DNA from: Heliopora coerulea
Lineage: Eukaryota > Cnidaria > Anthozoa > Scleralcyonacea > Helioporidae
Assembly: GCA_030142905.1 (NCBI GenBank)
Contig: JASJOG010000007.1
Location: 2,765,001-2,829,000 of the forward strand
DNA length: 64,000 nucleotides
Reading direction: 5' to 3'
Below are positions 1-13,100 of this stretch, piece by piece. Under the pieces are notes generated by a model. That model made no database searches, had not been told where the DNA came from, and was given only the letters and a program-made list of their open reading frames with translations. Position 1 is the first letter of the stretch. Each line of letters starts with the position of its first letter. The position numbers and the translations under genes are program-made.

Positions 1-1023
1 AAAAACAGCATACAATATTTCCTACCTAAAGCACGGTTGACTTATTTGAATACATCAGTAAGAAGGTAGTAGTCATGTACTGAGCATTACAAAACTTATA
101 TCCATCTTATATCCGTTACTATTGCTTATAATACTTTGTCATCCTGTACTCATCTGCTTCGTTTTTCCTCGCGTCTCTCGTCTTACTTCTTCTCTTACAA
201 TGTCTTCCTCAATTACATGTTTAATGTTTCATCTCTTTTCTCGCTATGCAGCTTTTGGTCTTGTCAAGTTCTTGCACAGGCCGCCTTGTTACGTTTCTTT
301 ATTTGTACTTTCCTCTTCTTATACCATATCGCCTTCCCTCTTCATCTCATTCCATCTCATTTTGTTTCGTCTCGTTTCACTTCGTGTCATGTCGCCGCTT
401 TTCATTTTGTCTCGTCTAATTCCGGATCCTGCTTATCCTTTTTCTATTCCTTCCAGTTCCAGTTCATCTTCACCCTTCTTGTCTTCCCTCACGTTTTCTA
501 CACCTTTCTCTTCCGTTCTAATTTGATACCATCTTTCTCCCGTCTGTTTCTTTATCATCTCTATTCATTGTCAACGAAAACCGGTCACTTTTCAGACCTC
601 CGACTGCCTTAACACAGCATGAGACATTCTGGATTCAACGTTATTTGATTTGCATTGGCATGCGTACTGTAATCCGTCAGATGACGTACTTATTATTGCC
701 AGCGCTACCCGACCGGTGAGTGGCGAATCTCGGACTTGGCAAGTACTTTCCTCCTCTGAAAGAAAGATGAACTTGCATGTGAGGTTCAGTGTATGGTATG
801 CATTTCGATACTCTACAACGCCCTGTTGTTCAAAAGATGCTCAGGTTAATCCAGGGTTACTGAAAGTTTTGTGACCGAATTGTGAGGATGTTGCGAAAGA
901 AATCTGAAAATTTCTTCTATAGACCTAGGAAGAATTCGGAAAGGTTTTATGCCGTGAAGTTTGAAGTCAATTGTTCGATGAAAATATACGAAACTAAATA
1001 TTAGGTTAACTGGTAATCATGGA
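1..1023. other. Pyrimidine-rich gene-free flank
   Basis: No gene is supported here. Roughly positions 120-600 are strongly C/T-rich on the plus strand, so the open frames there translate to low-complexity Ser/Phe/Leu-rich strings with no family resemblance. The last part is the 3' flank of the minus-strand channel gene that ends at 1024. Confidence 0.6.
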
Positions 1024-4000
1024 TTAGCACCAATCTTCCTTTGAACAACTGGTCCCAGGCCAATTACCTTCCGCCTTGTCTTTTTTGGGGTGTTTCACTC
1101 TGCGAACTTTGTAAACTTCCCAAAGAATGCGGATAATGCAAAGCGTAATGAAGAGTGTCAACATTGAGTAGACAGAGATGCTAAATATTCCGCCACTGCC
1201 AAAATAGTCCTCCGCAGGGTCGAGGTCATTCTAGATGAATGAGGTATGCACCAAATGATTTTGCTTGGAGATTGCAAATCGGACAGGAAGAAAAAGAAAA
1301 AGAAGAGAATGAAGGAGGAGATGATGATGATGATGATGATGATGATGGTGATGGTGATGGTGATGGTGATGATGATGGTGATGATGATGGTGATGATGAT
1401 GATGATGATGATGATGAAGAACAAAAAGATGACAATGAAGAAAAAAAAGGTGATAAAGGAGATGAGGATGAAGAATAAGATGGTGAACAAGAAGAACATG
1501 AAGGTAATAATGATGAAGAAGAAGAGAAGGTGGAAGAAGAAGATGAAGAAGAAAAAGATGATGAAGAAGAAGAAGAAGATGGAGAATTGGCTTCACATTA
1601 TGGGACTACGTTATGAAAGACATCAGACAGACAGAAAAAGAGAAGGGAAGTTCACGCCAAAAGGTTACAACGTGCTTGGCGTTACAACTTACCTTCTGCG
1701 TTCCGCTATAATCTGCGAGCGTCTGATAAATAGAATCTTCGCCATCTTCCAAGAAAGTCTTAAAACAAGTCGTGAGGTTTGTAGAACTGTGTCGTAACAC
1801 AATGCCGTAGAAGGTTTCCGTGAGAATGATCCCCGAAACGCGAATGTTGTGTTTCTTTTGCAGGTCAGGGACGACGTCTTTCAAACTGTTCATATCCACC
1901 AGTGCTGCGTCAACTTCGTAATTGATTAGTGGTAGGAAGAGGTCTTTTTGCTCCTGAACAACTAAGCAGAAATAAACGAGGAGATAGTGACAGCTGATGG
2001 TACGTGTTAAAGTGTGGTTAAATAGATAATTAAAATTAAGGGTACAGCGAAATTAGCTAAATTCGCATCTATTTCCATTTCTGTCCTTATGTTATAGTTT
2101 GGCTTAAATGGAACCACAATGGTTTACCCCTTACTCTCTGTGAAGTCTTCCCTTCACAAGTAAAGTCTTTTGGCGTTAACCAGAGTAAAACTAATAAGTC
2201 GGGTATTGACCGGAAAGGGTTAAAAGAGTTATTTCCCCTCTAACGATGTAATTTTAAACTTGTTCCTCTATCTTCCGTGAATGCATTTTCGATACAGGTA
2301 CCTCCCGAGGGGTTCCTTCTCTCTAGTAGACCCTTCATGTAGACATCCCTGGATGCCTTCGGAACGTCGTCCTAAGCCTGTTCAATGCTACATACCTTTG
2401 GTTGAAGCCTGTTGCGAAATTCCCAACCAATAAGCTTCACTACCGTTTACAACGGAAATCTTACGAAAAAGAAAGTACGAATTTGAGGGGGAAAAATGTA
2501 ATAAAAAGCTGAAGGGATAGCGTCCTGCTTTGCAAGACTAAACAACAGTCGGAAGTCATTACTTCGATAAACGGTCACCATTCATTGATCTGACGTCATC
2601 GCCATGACGTCAACTAGTATGTAGAATATTTACTATTCTATAACTATTGCTATCGTAGGCATGATTTTAACTGTATCACGGAAACATTTGCATGATGACA
2701 TTGTAGCTTATCTTTAATTTAAAATTTCCTTTACTTCCTCTTTTTACCCAGACCTTCACCTCCTCCTTTTTCCCCACTCGGTCTTAATTCCCGCATCTAT
2801 TTCCATTATGGCTGTCCCAGCTTCTCTTCCTTCCCACCCGCTCCACGTTATTTAGATCTTCTTGTTCCCAAATCGCTACCCTGCATCTCCCTGCGTCCCT
2901 CCTTTTCCCACTTCACCCTAATTCAAGCCATATCTCAAACAAACTAGTGACTTGCCCAAGAAGGGTGAGAATCTAGGAGGCATGTACCTACCCAAATTTT
3001 ACCAGCATAGTCGCACTATTTCCAGGAATAAGACTCTAAAATCTTGGAATACCTCAAAATTAGTCTCAAGGTGCCTAAAATACACAATTTTCCTGGAAGG
3101 CTTGCTAGAGAAGGTGAGATTATCCGTGGCTGTGCATTGCTTTCTGAGAAGCTCCCCCAAAACTTCAGGTCTATTCACGTAACTAACACTTGTATATTTG
3201 CTCGATCACCCATCCTTTCCACTGCCACCATTCCACCCATCGACATAACCCCTTCAGTTCCACACCTCATTCCTCCCTTCTCATTCATTTCATCTCACAA
3301 TCAACCCTCTTCACGCTTCTCAATATTGAAACTTTCCTTTTACTCGAGAGCTATTTTAATTCTTTCACAGTGAATCACCTTTTCGTCTCGTATATTGTAA
3401 GTTCCTTCCATGAATAATGTCATAAGAGTTGTCGTCAGGGTACCAATAAACATAGTCACAAACAGCATACCAAGAACTATCCATGAAGAACCCAGAATTC
3501 TTCCCAGGATTGACTTGGGGTATTTATCACCGTATCTAGCAAAGAACAAAAGAGAATGGACGAATTTACAAATTCAATCTACATTTTCATGGTCAAACGA
3601 TGACTTTGGAATAAGGTCGAAATATTACCGTTTACTTTCGTCTTGTTTTACTTAAATCTTAAGTTTGCAAGATGTTGTTTCTCGGAGTGTGCTGCTTTGT
3701 TACTTTATGTCCACAAAATTGACGGGTGATCATGGCTTTTGAAAATATTTACAGTAGTAGAATTGTGGTGGTAGTAAAAACTTTCACCATCCTCAGTAAT
3801 ACTTGATGACTGGTTCATACAAGGTTTCAAGACTTAGCCCTGCAGTCGGAGGGATTCAAATTGTTTCCTTTTGCTCTGTTTTTATCACTTTTACCATTCT
3901 GCTATAAATCAAAATTTCCTGTCAGTATAGGAAGTATGAATGATCCCCAGGGATGAGATACCCTAGGTCACTCCTACCTCAACTCAAATCCAAATTGAAT

Positions 4001-6506
4001 GCCTAACCCTTATTTTAACCTTACCATACTTCTAACTCTAATCATTCCCCTAACAGTGTTAGCAAGATGGATCATCCAACCGTGAAGGGTTACCAGAAAA
4101 CTCGGGAGGTGATGTCCTCAACTCACTGGTGACTGAGGCTTGGGTGACCAGCAATTACTCAGTCCTGGCCTCATTTATCCCTGTAAAACCTTGCCAGGAA
4201 AGGTATGTGAATCGTTACAAGTTTCAATTTACGTTTTGTTTCGCCGATAACGTGAATGACTGTATGAGGTCTTACTAACTTAGAGCACGAGTAAAAGTGT
4301 TAGAATTTGGAAACAAGTTTCTCCCACCACCCGTTCTTGTTTGAGCCATAACGTAAGCCTTTTCCATCGTAGGAAATTCGAGACGGTAGCTCCCAAAACC
4401 CATACTTAAGATCAACACCTGCTTAATTGCATTGGATTCTTCCTTGTCTAGCGTCAAAGCAAGTAAAACGTAAGTTAATAAACTTTTTTTCGCAATAACT
4501 TGAATTCTCGTTTAATTTTAAGCAGTGCCTGGTGACTTGCGATCGTCCCAAATCAGGAGAAATGTGCGGGCAATATTTGCACGTAGTCTTAAGAAATGAC
4601 TTGGTAGAAGCGAGCAGTGATTTTGCACCATACCCAACTGAAGTCATGCTAACGAACGCCCACCAAAATCCGTCCAAGGCGCCATGTAGGAAAATGGGCG
4701 AAAATTGCTCCGAGTTCCCTTGTCTTTCCTGGAAAATAAGAGAAGGGAAATTATTGCCTACCTGAGATTGTTATAGATAGCAACCAGTATATCCGATTAA
4801 GTTTACTTTTTGATTTTAAGTTCATGTGCTCACCACAAACCACATCACAATTCCCGCAGTGGCTGCCGTTAATAGAATGAAAATCAAGATCGGCCAAGCT
4901 TGAAACAGGGAAATCAGTAGTTTGTTGCTCGAAACGTTGCTGTGCTTTAATACTGCGACCCCCAAGGACTCGGCGATCGCTAAGAAAGGTAGTGTCTCGA
5001 ACGAGGTCCTGCCATATTGGGTGGTATGAAGAGGCATGGCCAGGTCAAAGCTCGCAGGTGTTCTAAGGTGAAGAAAAGAAGTTCAAATGATCTAAAAATA
5101 TTAATTGTAACTGACATCGATTTCGCTCCGATGAATCATTTATCCTTAATGAAAATTGGATATATTGCGACACTCAGATTCGTCAGTCAATGTGTTATAC
5201 CATCATAAGGAAGTAATAATTGTTTGATTATGTACCCTGACATCTCCGTCCGTTTGGCTCAATGGTCAGGCCAATTTGCCCGACCATCACAAGTTGACGG
5301 GTTCTTTTCGAGTCTGGGGCTCAAGGAATGTTTCTGAGCAAAAAACGAGGAAGCATGCGCATTATAAGCATATCAATATCACGCTACGACTTTCACTTCA
5401 CTATCATTCTCATTTATGCTTATTGTTCCGGTCATAGTGATGGCGATGGTGACAGACGTTGCTGTGTTGCTGGTTATGACCATCGTCATGGCCATGCTGA
5501 AGGCGTCTCATGGTCGTGGTCGTAGCCATCAACATGGTTGTTGTGGTCACACTCATGGACATGGTCATGGTTATGGTGAAGGTCATAGCCATGGACATGG
5601 TCATGGTTATGGTGGAGGTCATAGTCATGGACACGGTCATGGTTATGGTGAAGGTCACAGTCATGGACATGGTCATGGTTATGGTGAAGGTCATAGTCAT
5701 GGACATGGTCATGGTTATGGTGAAGGTCACAGTCATGGACATGGTCATGGTTATGGTGGAGGTCATAGTCATGGACATGGTCATAGTTATGGTGAAGGTC
5801 ATAGTCATGGACATGGTCATGGTTATGGTGGAGGTTGAAATAATGGACATGGTCGTGTGCATGCACAAAATCACGAACATGGTCTTGACCAGGATTATGG
5901 TCATGGAAATGGTTATTGACGTGTTTATCTACATTGTTCTGATCACGTTCCTGGCCATGCATATGGTCATACTCATCAAAATGATCTTGTTTCCGATGAT
6001 ATGGTAATCATAGTTGTAGTGATGACTATATTAAACATATTGAATCCTATTTATGACAATGGTCATGCCGTGGCTGTTGTAACAGTTGAGGCGTTTTCGG
6101 ACTTATAGGAGTAGATATGAGAACAGTCTCGTTTGATCATGTAGTGAGATAATTTCGTTGATTCACCTACGAATCAACTCGATCCACCTTCTCACCTATT
6201 AAATTTCAAATCCTGAATTGGTGAGTAAAAATCTGCTGGACCCTTGGCTCGCTGGTACGTGAACTGTACCTTAGCCTGACAACATCTGTCCACCATTCTT
6301 TCCAAAAGATTTGGGAATAGCCCAGAAACGCTGCCATTTGTAGCTACAGTAATATAAGGCAGATGGTGCCAGAACCCAACATTAAGTCGTCCGCCATTCT
6401 TGCACGTTTCATCCAGAGGTAACCCTTCAGATTGCATCGTTAAAACTACCATTAAGTGGATTATTAAAAGCTTCCACTTGCAATTATTAAAAGGCATTCT
6501 GTACAT
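1024..6506 (-). CDS. iGluR-like potassium channel, paralogue A (7 exons, 443 aa)
   Basis: Predicted plasma-membrane ligand-gated channel. Exons in transcript order: 6506-6196, 5062-4834, 4728-4634, 3535-3379, 2459-2396, 1961-1693, 1230-1024; all have AG/GT borders and the frame stays open to TAA. Seen: N-terminal hydrophobic signal peptide (about residues 10-28); S1 half of a binding-protein-like domain; TM1 about 159-180 (AWPILIFILLTAATAGIVMW); pore helix with [20 protein letters not shown], filter at about 209-215; TM2 about 225-252; S2 half about 265-385, containing EVDAALVDMNSL; TM3 about 388-412 and a basic tail. An Arg in PLHTTQYGR aligns with the agonist-binding Arg of iGluR S1. Known family members with this plan are bacterial GluR0 and rotifer AvGluR1. 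Potassium selectivity and amino-acid gating are inferred. Confidence 0.85.
1310..1595. repeat. GAT/GAA microsatellite
   Basis: A GAT/GGT trinucleotide run (about 1318-1415) passes into a GAA/GAT-rich stretch. It sits in the last intron of paralogue A. The open frames across it (poly-Asp, poly-Met, poly-His) are repeat artefacts. Confidence 0.9.
2130..2235. repeat. Short interspersed repeat shared with 12120-12330 and 35100-35235
   Basis: Contains TGGCGTTAACCAGAGTAAAA followed by a GGGTTAA-type stretch. Closely similar text (GAGTAAAATCGTCTGGCGTT, AGCCAGAGTAAAATTGATAA) occurs in paralogue B intron 3 and, in related form, in WDR90 intron 12. This copy lies in intron 5 of paralogue A. The class is unknown. 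Confidence 0.5.
5530..5838. repeat. 36-bp minisatellite (about 8 units)
   Basis: Tandem units of the type GGACATGGTCATGGTTATGG plus a GTGAAGGTCATAGTCAT-like remainder, 36 bp long, flanked by degenerate ATGGTC hexamers. It lies in intron 1 of paralogue A. Because 36 is a multiple of 3 the array is open in several frames; one plus-strand frame reads as repeated HGHGHGYGEGHS. No coding evidence beyond openness. Confidence 0.9.
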
Positions 6507-9500
6507 CCTCCCAAAGACGTTCTCACGAGCTTCAGAGTCACAGAAACAAGGAAATGTTGAACAGACTTCATCCAGATGCTTCGTTTTATGCCTGTAAAAG
6601 ATAATTTTTTTTATGATATGAAGATGATTGTGAGAGCATCTTGTTGATAAAGAGCTAGACCCAACTCCCTCCGATGCTACCTGGATACCCTAGATGTCGT
6701 CGATTTGGATCTCTGACAGGGGATGAGTACAAACGCCCATGGCATATTTAGTAATGAAGTATGGAGAAAAAATGATTGAACTATAGATGGTTGAATAGTC
6801 TTAAAAATGTTGGTTGGAGACCCTGGTTGTCCGCAAAGCAGTTTAAAACCTGTTTATAGATTATATGATATATATAAAACGTATAAAACCTTGTCATAAG
6901 TTATATATGGCCTGGTTTCAGCTATTTCGTGAGCGTTGACCGCGTTGCCGCAGCTATTTGTCCTTATTTTGCATAATAAACAACAATTCTAACACGTTTG
7001 GAATTGCTTTGTGGGCAACGGATGCGTTTCCAGTGGATCACAGGCACAAACAACTTGAAAAACCTCGGTAACCGATATCTTATCTACGCATTTGGTCCCC
7101 CTTGCTTACGTTTTACGTCATATTTTTGCAGTGTTTACACTGTTAAAAAAGTATCTGTTATTTTACAGTACAAACTACTGGCAGCTTAGGCGCCAGAAAA
7201 AGTACTGTAAATTTACTGAATAAAAGTAAATTTACAGTAAAAAGATATTAAAGCTAAGAAGAATCGTATTACAGTTGTTTGTCAGGTTAAAATACGAGAA
7301 TTTTCCCAATAACATTATTTTATACGGTAAAGTAGTTCTACAATATACTTACTGTAAAATTTTACAGCAGACTTTTATGCTAAAAACAGAAATGTTAAAT
7401 ACCCCAAGCCAGCCCAAACCAAGTCACCAAATGTGTACATGGAGTCCTCATGTTGACCAGCCCGAAATGTTGGAAGTGCTCGCATTAATAAATTGCTTAT
7501 CTTATTCACGATCATAAAATCAGAACATATGGGTGAACATCCAGAAGGTCTGATTGAAGATATTACGAATATCTCAAGAACTTGAGGTCCGGAAAGTCAT
7601 TGCCGACTGACTCGTCCCAGATTTTAAAACCGTGAATAACCTTGCTCTGCCATGTGGGTTCTAATGACTCAATGGTTAAAACGTCTAGCTAATATTCGGA
7701 TGGTTGGGGGTGGGGGTAGGCTCCGTCTGGAGGTCTGTGTTGTTCTGAATCCTGTGATTAACACTGCTCACAAAGTAAACAAAAAAAATAGAGCCTTAAA
7801 AGTGAGAGCTTCTGCGACTTGGAAGTCGGATTTGTCATTTGTATCGATGTATTGGGCAAACAATCACAACCTAATTTTAACCATTAAGTGGTTATGATGA
7901 TGAGAGTGCAAGATTGTTTACAGCATTCGTTACGCATTGTTCGTGGTTAGCCAAAAAACCGTTTTATGACCTAGGAATGGTCGATCAATATTTCCCAGCT
8001 GCCTGACTGAGTTTCTTTCTTCAATATCCAAGTCCTATAGTGCATCATAAAGTTCGTCAGTTTAATGTTGAATCATCATAAACAGCTGCTAGCAACAACG
8101 TTCAACCAAATTATCAACTTCAAGAAGGTTTCCTTCCTTTGCGGTGCCAAATCTAGTTTCTTACTCGTGAAAACATGTCCTGATTAAAGACAACACGTTT
8201 CCAAAAATTGAAAGATCAGGCTTGCAAAATCATTAAATTAATCTTAAATTATTAATCAGAATTTCTGCAACTTGTATATGCAATGACTTACGATATCGCG
8301 ACAAGAAATGTTAATCTATAACAGAGACTCATTTGTAACTAAAAGATTGTACTTTCGTTTTAAAGTCGTAGAAGAAATTGTTCCTCTGCATGTATTTTTT
8401 ATTCTTTATTGTAAGCATGATTATTTAAAATATTGGGAGATGGTTTTTGCTGTAGAACTGCAGATAGTTTAACAAAGTCTAAAGATCCTGAGACAACTGA
8501 TCATTTGTGTTGGGTTTTACATAAGAAAAGAAGAGTATTAAACTAAAGTGATTCTTTTCAGAAGAAACATTTGACCTAGCTGTAGATTCCCAAACGAGTT
8601 ACAAGTGAAGCTCAGCCAACATAGACTGATATTACGAGGGTTTCCAGGGACTTACCATTACAGGCCGAAAGTTTGTCAGCGTGTCCAAGTTGGGTCAGTG
8701 ACAATGTTCTCCCACGATGATTTATTGTGTCTCAACAGCAATTAACAAAATGTTGTCTTGCCGAACAAACCAAGCCGATGGACGGTCAAGGCTGACAACA
8801 AAAATTTACCGTTTACTCCCTGAAGAGTTACCACTGCTAAATATATCGCACCCCAATGGTGCTGCCTTCTTATCCGTCTCTCAAGCCTTTCAAAAATGTG
8901 ACATGCTGCCAGATGATTCATGTGTACTTGATATCCACGAGATATATATTCAAGTCATTAAAAACCTCATTATCATTTGGCGTTGCTAGTATTGCAGCGT
9001 GTGATCACCGAATATATATCGTGTTCTACTTCGATAACTTAGGTCTTGTTACAACACAGCAACAAGTTATAGTTCGTTTAGATTAAATAGATTGTGATGC
9101 ATTCATCGAGTCATCAGCACGTCTTATATATTATTCAAAAACTGTAGGAAAGATAGGAATGAATCCTGAAAGATCTTCATGGGTTATTTAAAAGCGAAAT
9201 CACAAGAGGAGATATAATGGCATCGGGAGAAGTCTACTAGAAAATCAAGACAATATCGAAGCTGGCGTACACTCAATGCTTACCGCAGTAGCTTTTAATG
9301 GTCAATCTGACAAATCATAAATCTTTCGTGGTCGATCTCGGGGAAGGGTACAATGTTGAATTAACCCTATTTTAAATTTTAAACAGTCAATATTTACCTG
9401 TCGAAGTACCCTTTCCAATATCAGGTTGCTCAATGTGAACATGAACAAATTAGAACTACTTATGTTCATTCCTGGAGCTTTAAGGAGCTTATTTGAAATT

Positions 9501-10193
9501 GTTTCTGTTAAAAAAAATCAACGAAATGCCAAAAAATTCCCCAGGATCACTTTGCTCAATTTCATCTGGTATTTGTAATATCGCGATTACAAGAAGTAGT
9601 AAGAAGAATTCGCCACCGTTAACCGTCAAAACGTCTTTATTTTCGTTGTTTACGGTGCAAATGAACACCATTTCTGATAACACCACGCCACAATACATAA
9701 TGAACATCTGCCAACCTTCTATGAATCATTAGAAGCCAGCTTCAATCTCTTAGGTTCAAAGAGAGTTCCATTTTTAAAATCCTGATTGCGTTTCACCCCA
9801 GGGTGAAAAAGTGACATTAATGTTTTCCATTTTGATATGACCTGTGCACAGAAAACCACGAAATAAATATTTCAAACGATACTCTTGATCTATGAAAACA
9901 ACTAAAAAGAAGCCCAAGATCAAGTGATATTCATAAATTCAAATAAATGAATATTAATAAGTGCGTAGGCAGTATTGATAAGGCTAGTAGGCATTGTAAT
10001 TTCATTACAGTTTTCTCAATTCTGCAGTAAAATTACCCAAAGCCGTAGTTTCAGGAACTATTTGCTCCGTAATGGGCGAATCTTGCAAATAGAAAGTCAA
10101 GTCGCGAACTTTTATCAAAAGCTCATCGTCTGTTTTCTGTACAAGCCACAATCATAAACCATTTATCGGGTTTTTAAGGTGTTACCGATCAGC
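6507..10193. promoter_or_regulatory. Divergent intergenic region between the two channel genes
   Basis: About 3.7 kb separates the start codons of the two divergently transcribed channel genes, so both promoters must lie here or in unrecognised upstream exons. I see no convincing coding exon. Content includes a palindromic ACTGTAAATTTAC-rich repeat near 7135-7375 and otherwise AT-rich unique-looking sequence. Specific promoter elements could not be assigned. Confidence 0.4.
7135..7375. mobile_element. MITE-like palindromic repeat
   Basis: Contains several copies of TTTTACAGTA and its reverse complement TACTGTAAA, arranged as nested inverted repeats (for example AGTACTGTAAATTTACTGAA near 7200 and TTACTGTAAAATTTTACAGC near 7350). 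The pattern suggests a decayed foldback element; ends and target duplication are unclear. Confidence 0.4.
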
Positions 10194-13100
10194 ATGGAAG
10201 CACTACACTTGATCCATTCTATTATAATTGTTATGAATGTCGTTCAAGGAACTTTATCGTGGGATTGTCAGAATGAAACAATCGCTCCTGTCCTCGTTTG
10301 GTGGGAACAAAAGCCGCTTGTTTTTTCTGGTAATAAATCTGCGAGGAATTTTCAGGTACTGGAGGGACTTTTGCCGGAATTATGGCCGACCGTTGCCAGT
10401 CGATGTCGAGACGTGCTGCCACAAAGTTGTTTGGACAGTTTAGACCATCGTCAGGTCAATAAAACTCAGTCAAAGTCAGCTTTTTTAGAAGTGATTGGTT
10501 CCAGGGACTTGTTAATGCCAGTGAAGCTCAGGGGAAATAAAGAAAGCGTTCTGGGAATGCCGTTCGTTAAACTTCTCGATTCACCTGGCGTAGCAGTCAT
10601 AATGAAGAATGCTGTTACAGGAACAGACTTATTCAAAGCCATTTTAATGACCTGGCCGATTTTGATATTCGTGGTATTGTCAGCTCTATTGAGTGGATTT
10701 TTCATTTGGTTTTTGGTGAGCCTGTTTGCCAGTATTTAAAAAAAAACAAAAGAAAGAGAACGACTCTAAATGTTTTTAACTGAGTGAAGATTCAACTTCT
10801 TTCTTGTGTGTCTGTTTAGGAATATCGTTCCAATCCTCAAATGTTCGACCCATTTTGTCCCAAAGGTGTGCTGAATGGATTTTGGTGGGCTGTAGTTACT
10901 ATGACGACAGTTGGGTACGGAGGGAAGATTTGGGCGTCAGAGGAGAATACGAGTTGATAAGAATGACTGAGGACCGACGCATGCATCACCATACTCTTAT
11001 AGTGACAACTCTATTTCTCCTCACTATTCACTTCTTTTTCTTTTTTTTTTTAAGTTAAATTGACTTTCATTTTAAAACAAAGTTACTAACTCATCATTTG
11101 ATCCAATGTCAATTTTATATCCATCATCTACCCTTCGTTCCACTTTCCGTTCCTTCCTTCCTTCCTCCCTTTTCTTTATTTCTTTCTGTCTTCCTTTTTG
11201 TCTTTCTTTCTTTCTCCCTTCCTTCTTTCCTTCCTTCCTTCCTTCCTCCCTCCCTCCCTCCCTCCCTTCCTTCCTTCTTCTTTACTTTCCTTCTTTCCCT
11301 TTCCTTCCTGTCCTTCCTTCTTTGCTTCCTTCTTTCATCCTTATATTCATCTATCAATTCATCTATTGGTCTGTCCCTCTGTCCCTACTTCCTTACCTAC
11401 ATCCCTCTCTTTTTCCCTCGTTCCCTGCATACATCCATCTCTCCACCCACCAATCCGTCGCTCCATCCATTTCTCCATCATTCCTACCATACGTACATTT
11501 GCATGCATTAATTCGTTCGTTTATTCGTATGTTTGTTTGTTCATAAACTTAGTCTTTGTAATTTTACGTGGTTTTATTACTAATTTATGATCACTCTGTT
11601 TAGTGACTATTATATATTAATCATAGTCATAATTACATGAAGATATCCTTAATTATTCATTATATATACATATATATATAAAGAAGTAATTACCTGTATA
11701 ATGAATTGGCTCACACATTGTGAACACTTAGTATTTCTTCGATTTCAATCCTCATGTATCACTCCGTGAGAGCCCTTCATCAATTATTTCTCGAAAGATA
11801 AAATTGTACTTGTTGCGTCTTCACATCAACATTTTCTGGTTTCCCATATCCTTCAGATACGGCGATATCACCCCAAAGACCACCCTTGGTCGTTTATTTA
11901 CCATAGTTTGGATCAGTGCTGGATTGGTTATCCTTGCCATGTACATGGGCGTTGTGACGACCTCTTTGGCCACAACTCGATTGGAGGGAACCCAACACTT
12001 CTACGGCATCACGGTATGAATTTACTTGATGTATGTTGCCTCATAGAAATAGCGCAGTCAATTCCAAAGCGGGACGTCGCGCACGATTCGTCCGTTTCTG
12101 TTGTGTGCAACTTCCAATCTCATTAACCCTTTGAAACCTGCTAGGGTTTCCTCTTTCACGAGTAAAATCGTCTGGCGTTAGCCAGAGTAAAATTGATAAA
12201 AACGAGAAATGTCGTCGTCAGGTGTCAAAGTATTAACTTTTTCACTGTGGAAGCCCTCTTCCTCCCCTCAACGAGTAAAATCGCCTAGCTTTAATCAGAG
12301 TAAGTCTAAAGCCGCCGGGTAAGGGTTGAAGACTAACTCGTTTGCAGTAGTCCTGCATGAGATTCATTTGCAACCGTGTACTTTCCTGTCAGTGGTTTGA
12401 AAATCAACTCAGTCGCTCCGATGATATCTTGAGATACATGCGATGAATGCTTGACGAGAAGAAAAACAGCGTACTCATTAAAAAACCTCGTGCATTACTG
12501 AATTACGCCGTGGTATTTACTTAAATTTAGTAGAACTTTTGTCCTGGTTATCAGGACGTCATCACAGCATTGTTGAGGTCTACCGAAAGTGGTCAGTAAT
12601 CACACAAACAAAGCTGTTTATGTTGTTGTCCTATCCGCAATAAAGAAAGTTTGGCATTAGCATGAACCAAGGTTTCACATTAAAAAGATAACAATTCAAG
12701 AGTATCACTTGGAGAGGCTCCGTTTAGTAGTACTTTACGTGCCCGCGATCATGTTTTCGTTAGTCAATTATTTTCTTCGTAGCTTTTGCTAGTTTAATTA
12801 GTTACAAACTGTACATTGCTGACGTATTTTCTCGTATTTTTCCCTAGTAACCTATTGTCAAATTTTTGTGATGCGTTTTAATCATGGAAATCTTTATCAT
12901 TTTCAACTTCAAAGAGAAACTGTAGGGCGGAAATCTTGGGCTAAAATTTTGAAATTTAAAAAAAAAAGATTACACCAAATATTTTTATCATACTTTCTTA
13001 AAAGTTGCGGGTTAATGTTTGAATTGAAAGGTGTGACGGGGGCTGTTATGCACATTGTAGAAGAAAACTAGAAGTTGTCGGCACGTTGCCTCCGAAATAC

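Noticed and set aside
1231..1797. Poly-His, poly-Asp and poly-Met frames
   Set aside because: GAT/GAA microsatellite read in different frames, overlapping a channel intron.
8717..8989. Plus-strand 90-codon frame with ordinary-looking composition
   Set aside because: No recognised family, no convincing signal peptide or splice partners, and no resemblance to the channel S1 domain; kept as non-coding.
9489..9707. Minus-strand hydrophobic frame between the channel genes, considered as a third channel remnant
   Set aside because: The hydrophobic segment and DPGEFFG resemble the channel TM3 entrance only superficially; no pore or S2 fragment is nearby.
11098..11590. Ser/Phe/Pro-rich frames of 130-146 codons
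   Set aside because: Translation of the CCTT microsatellite in intron 2 of paralogue B.
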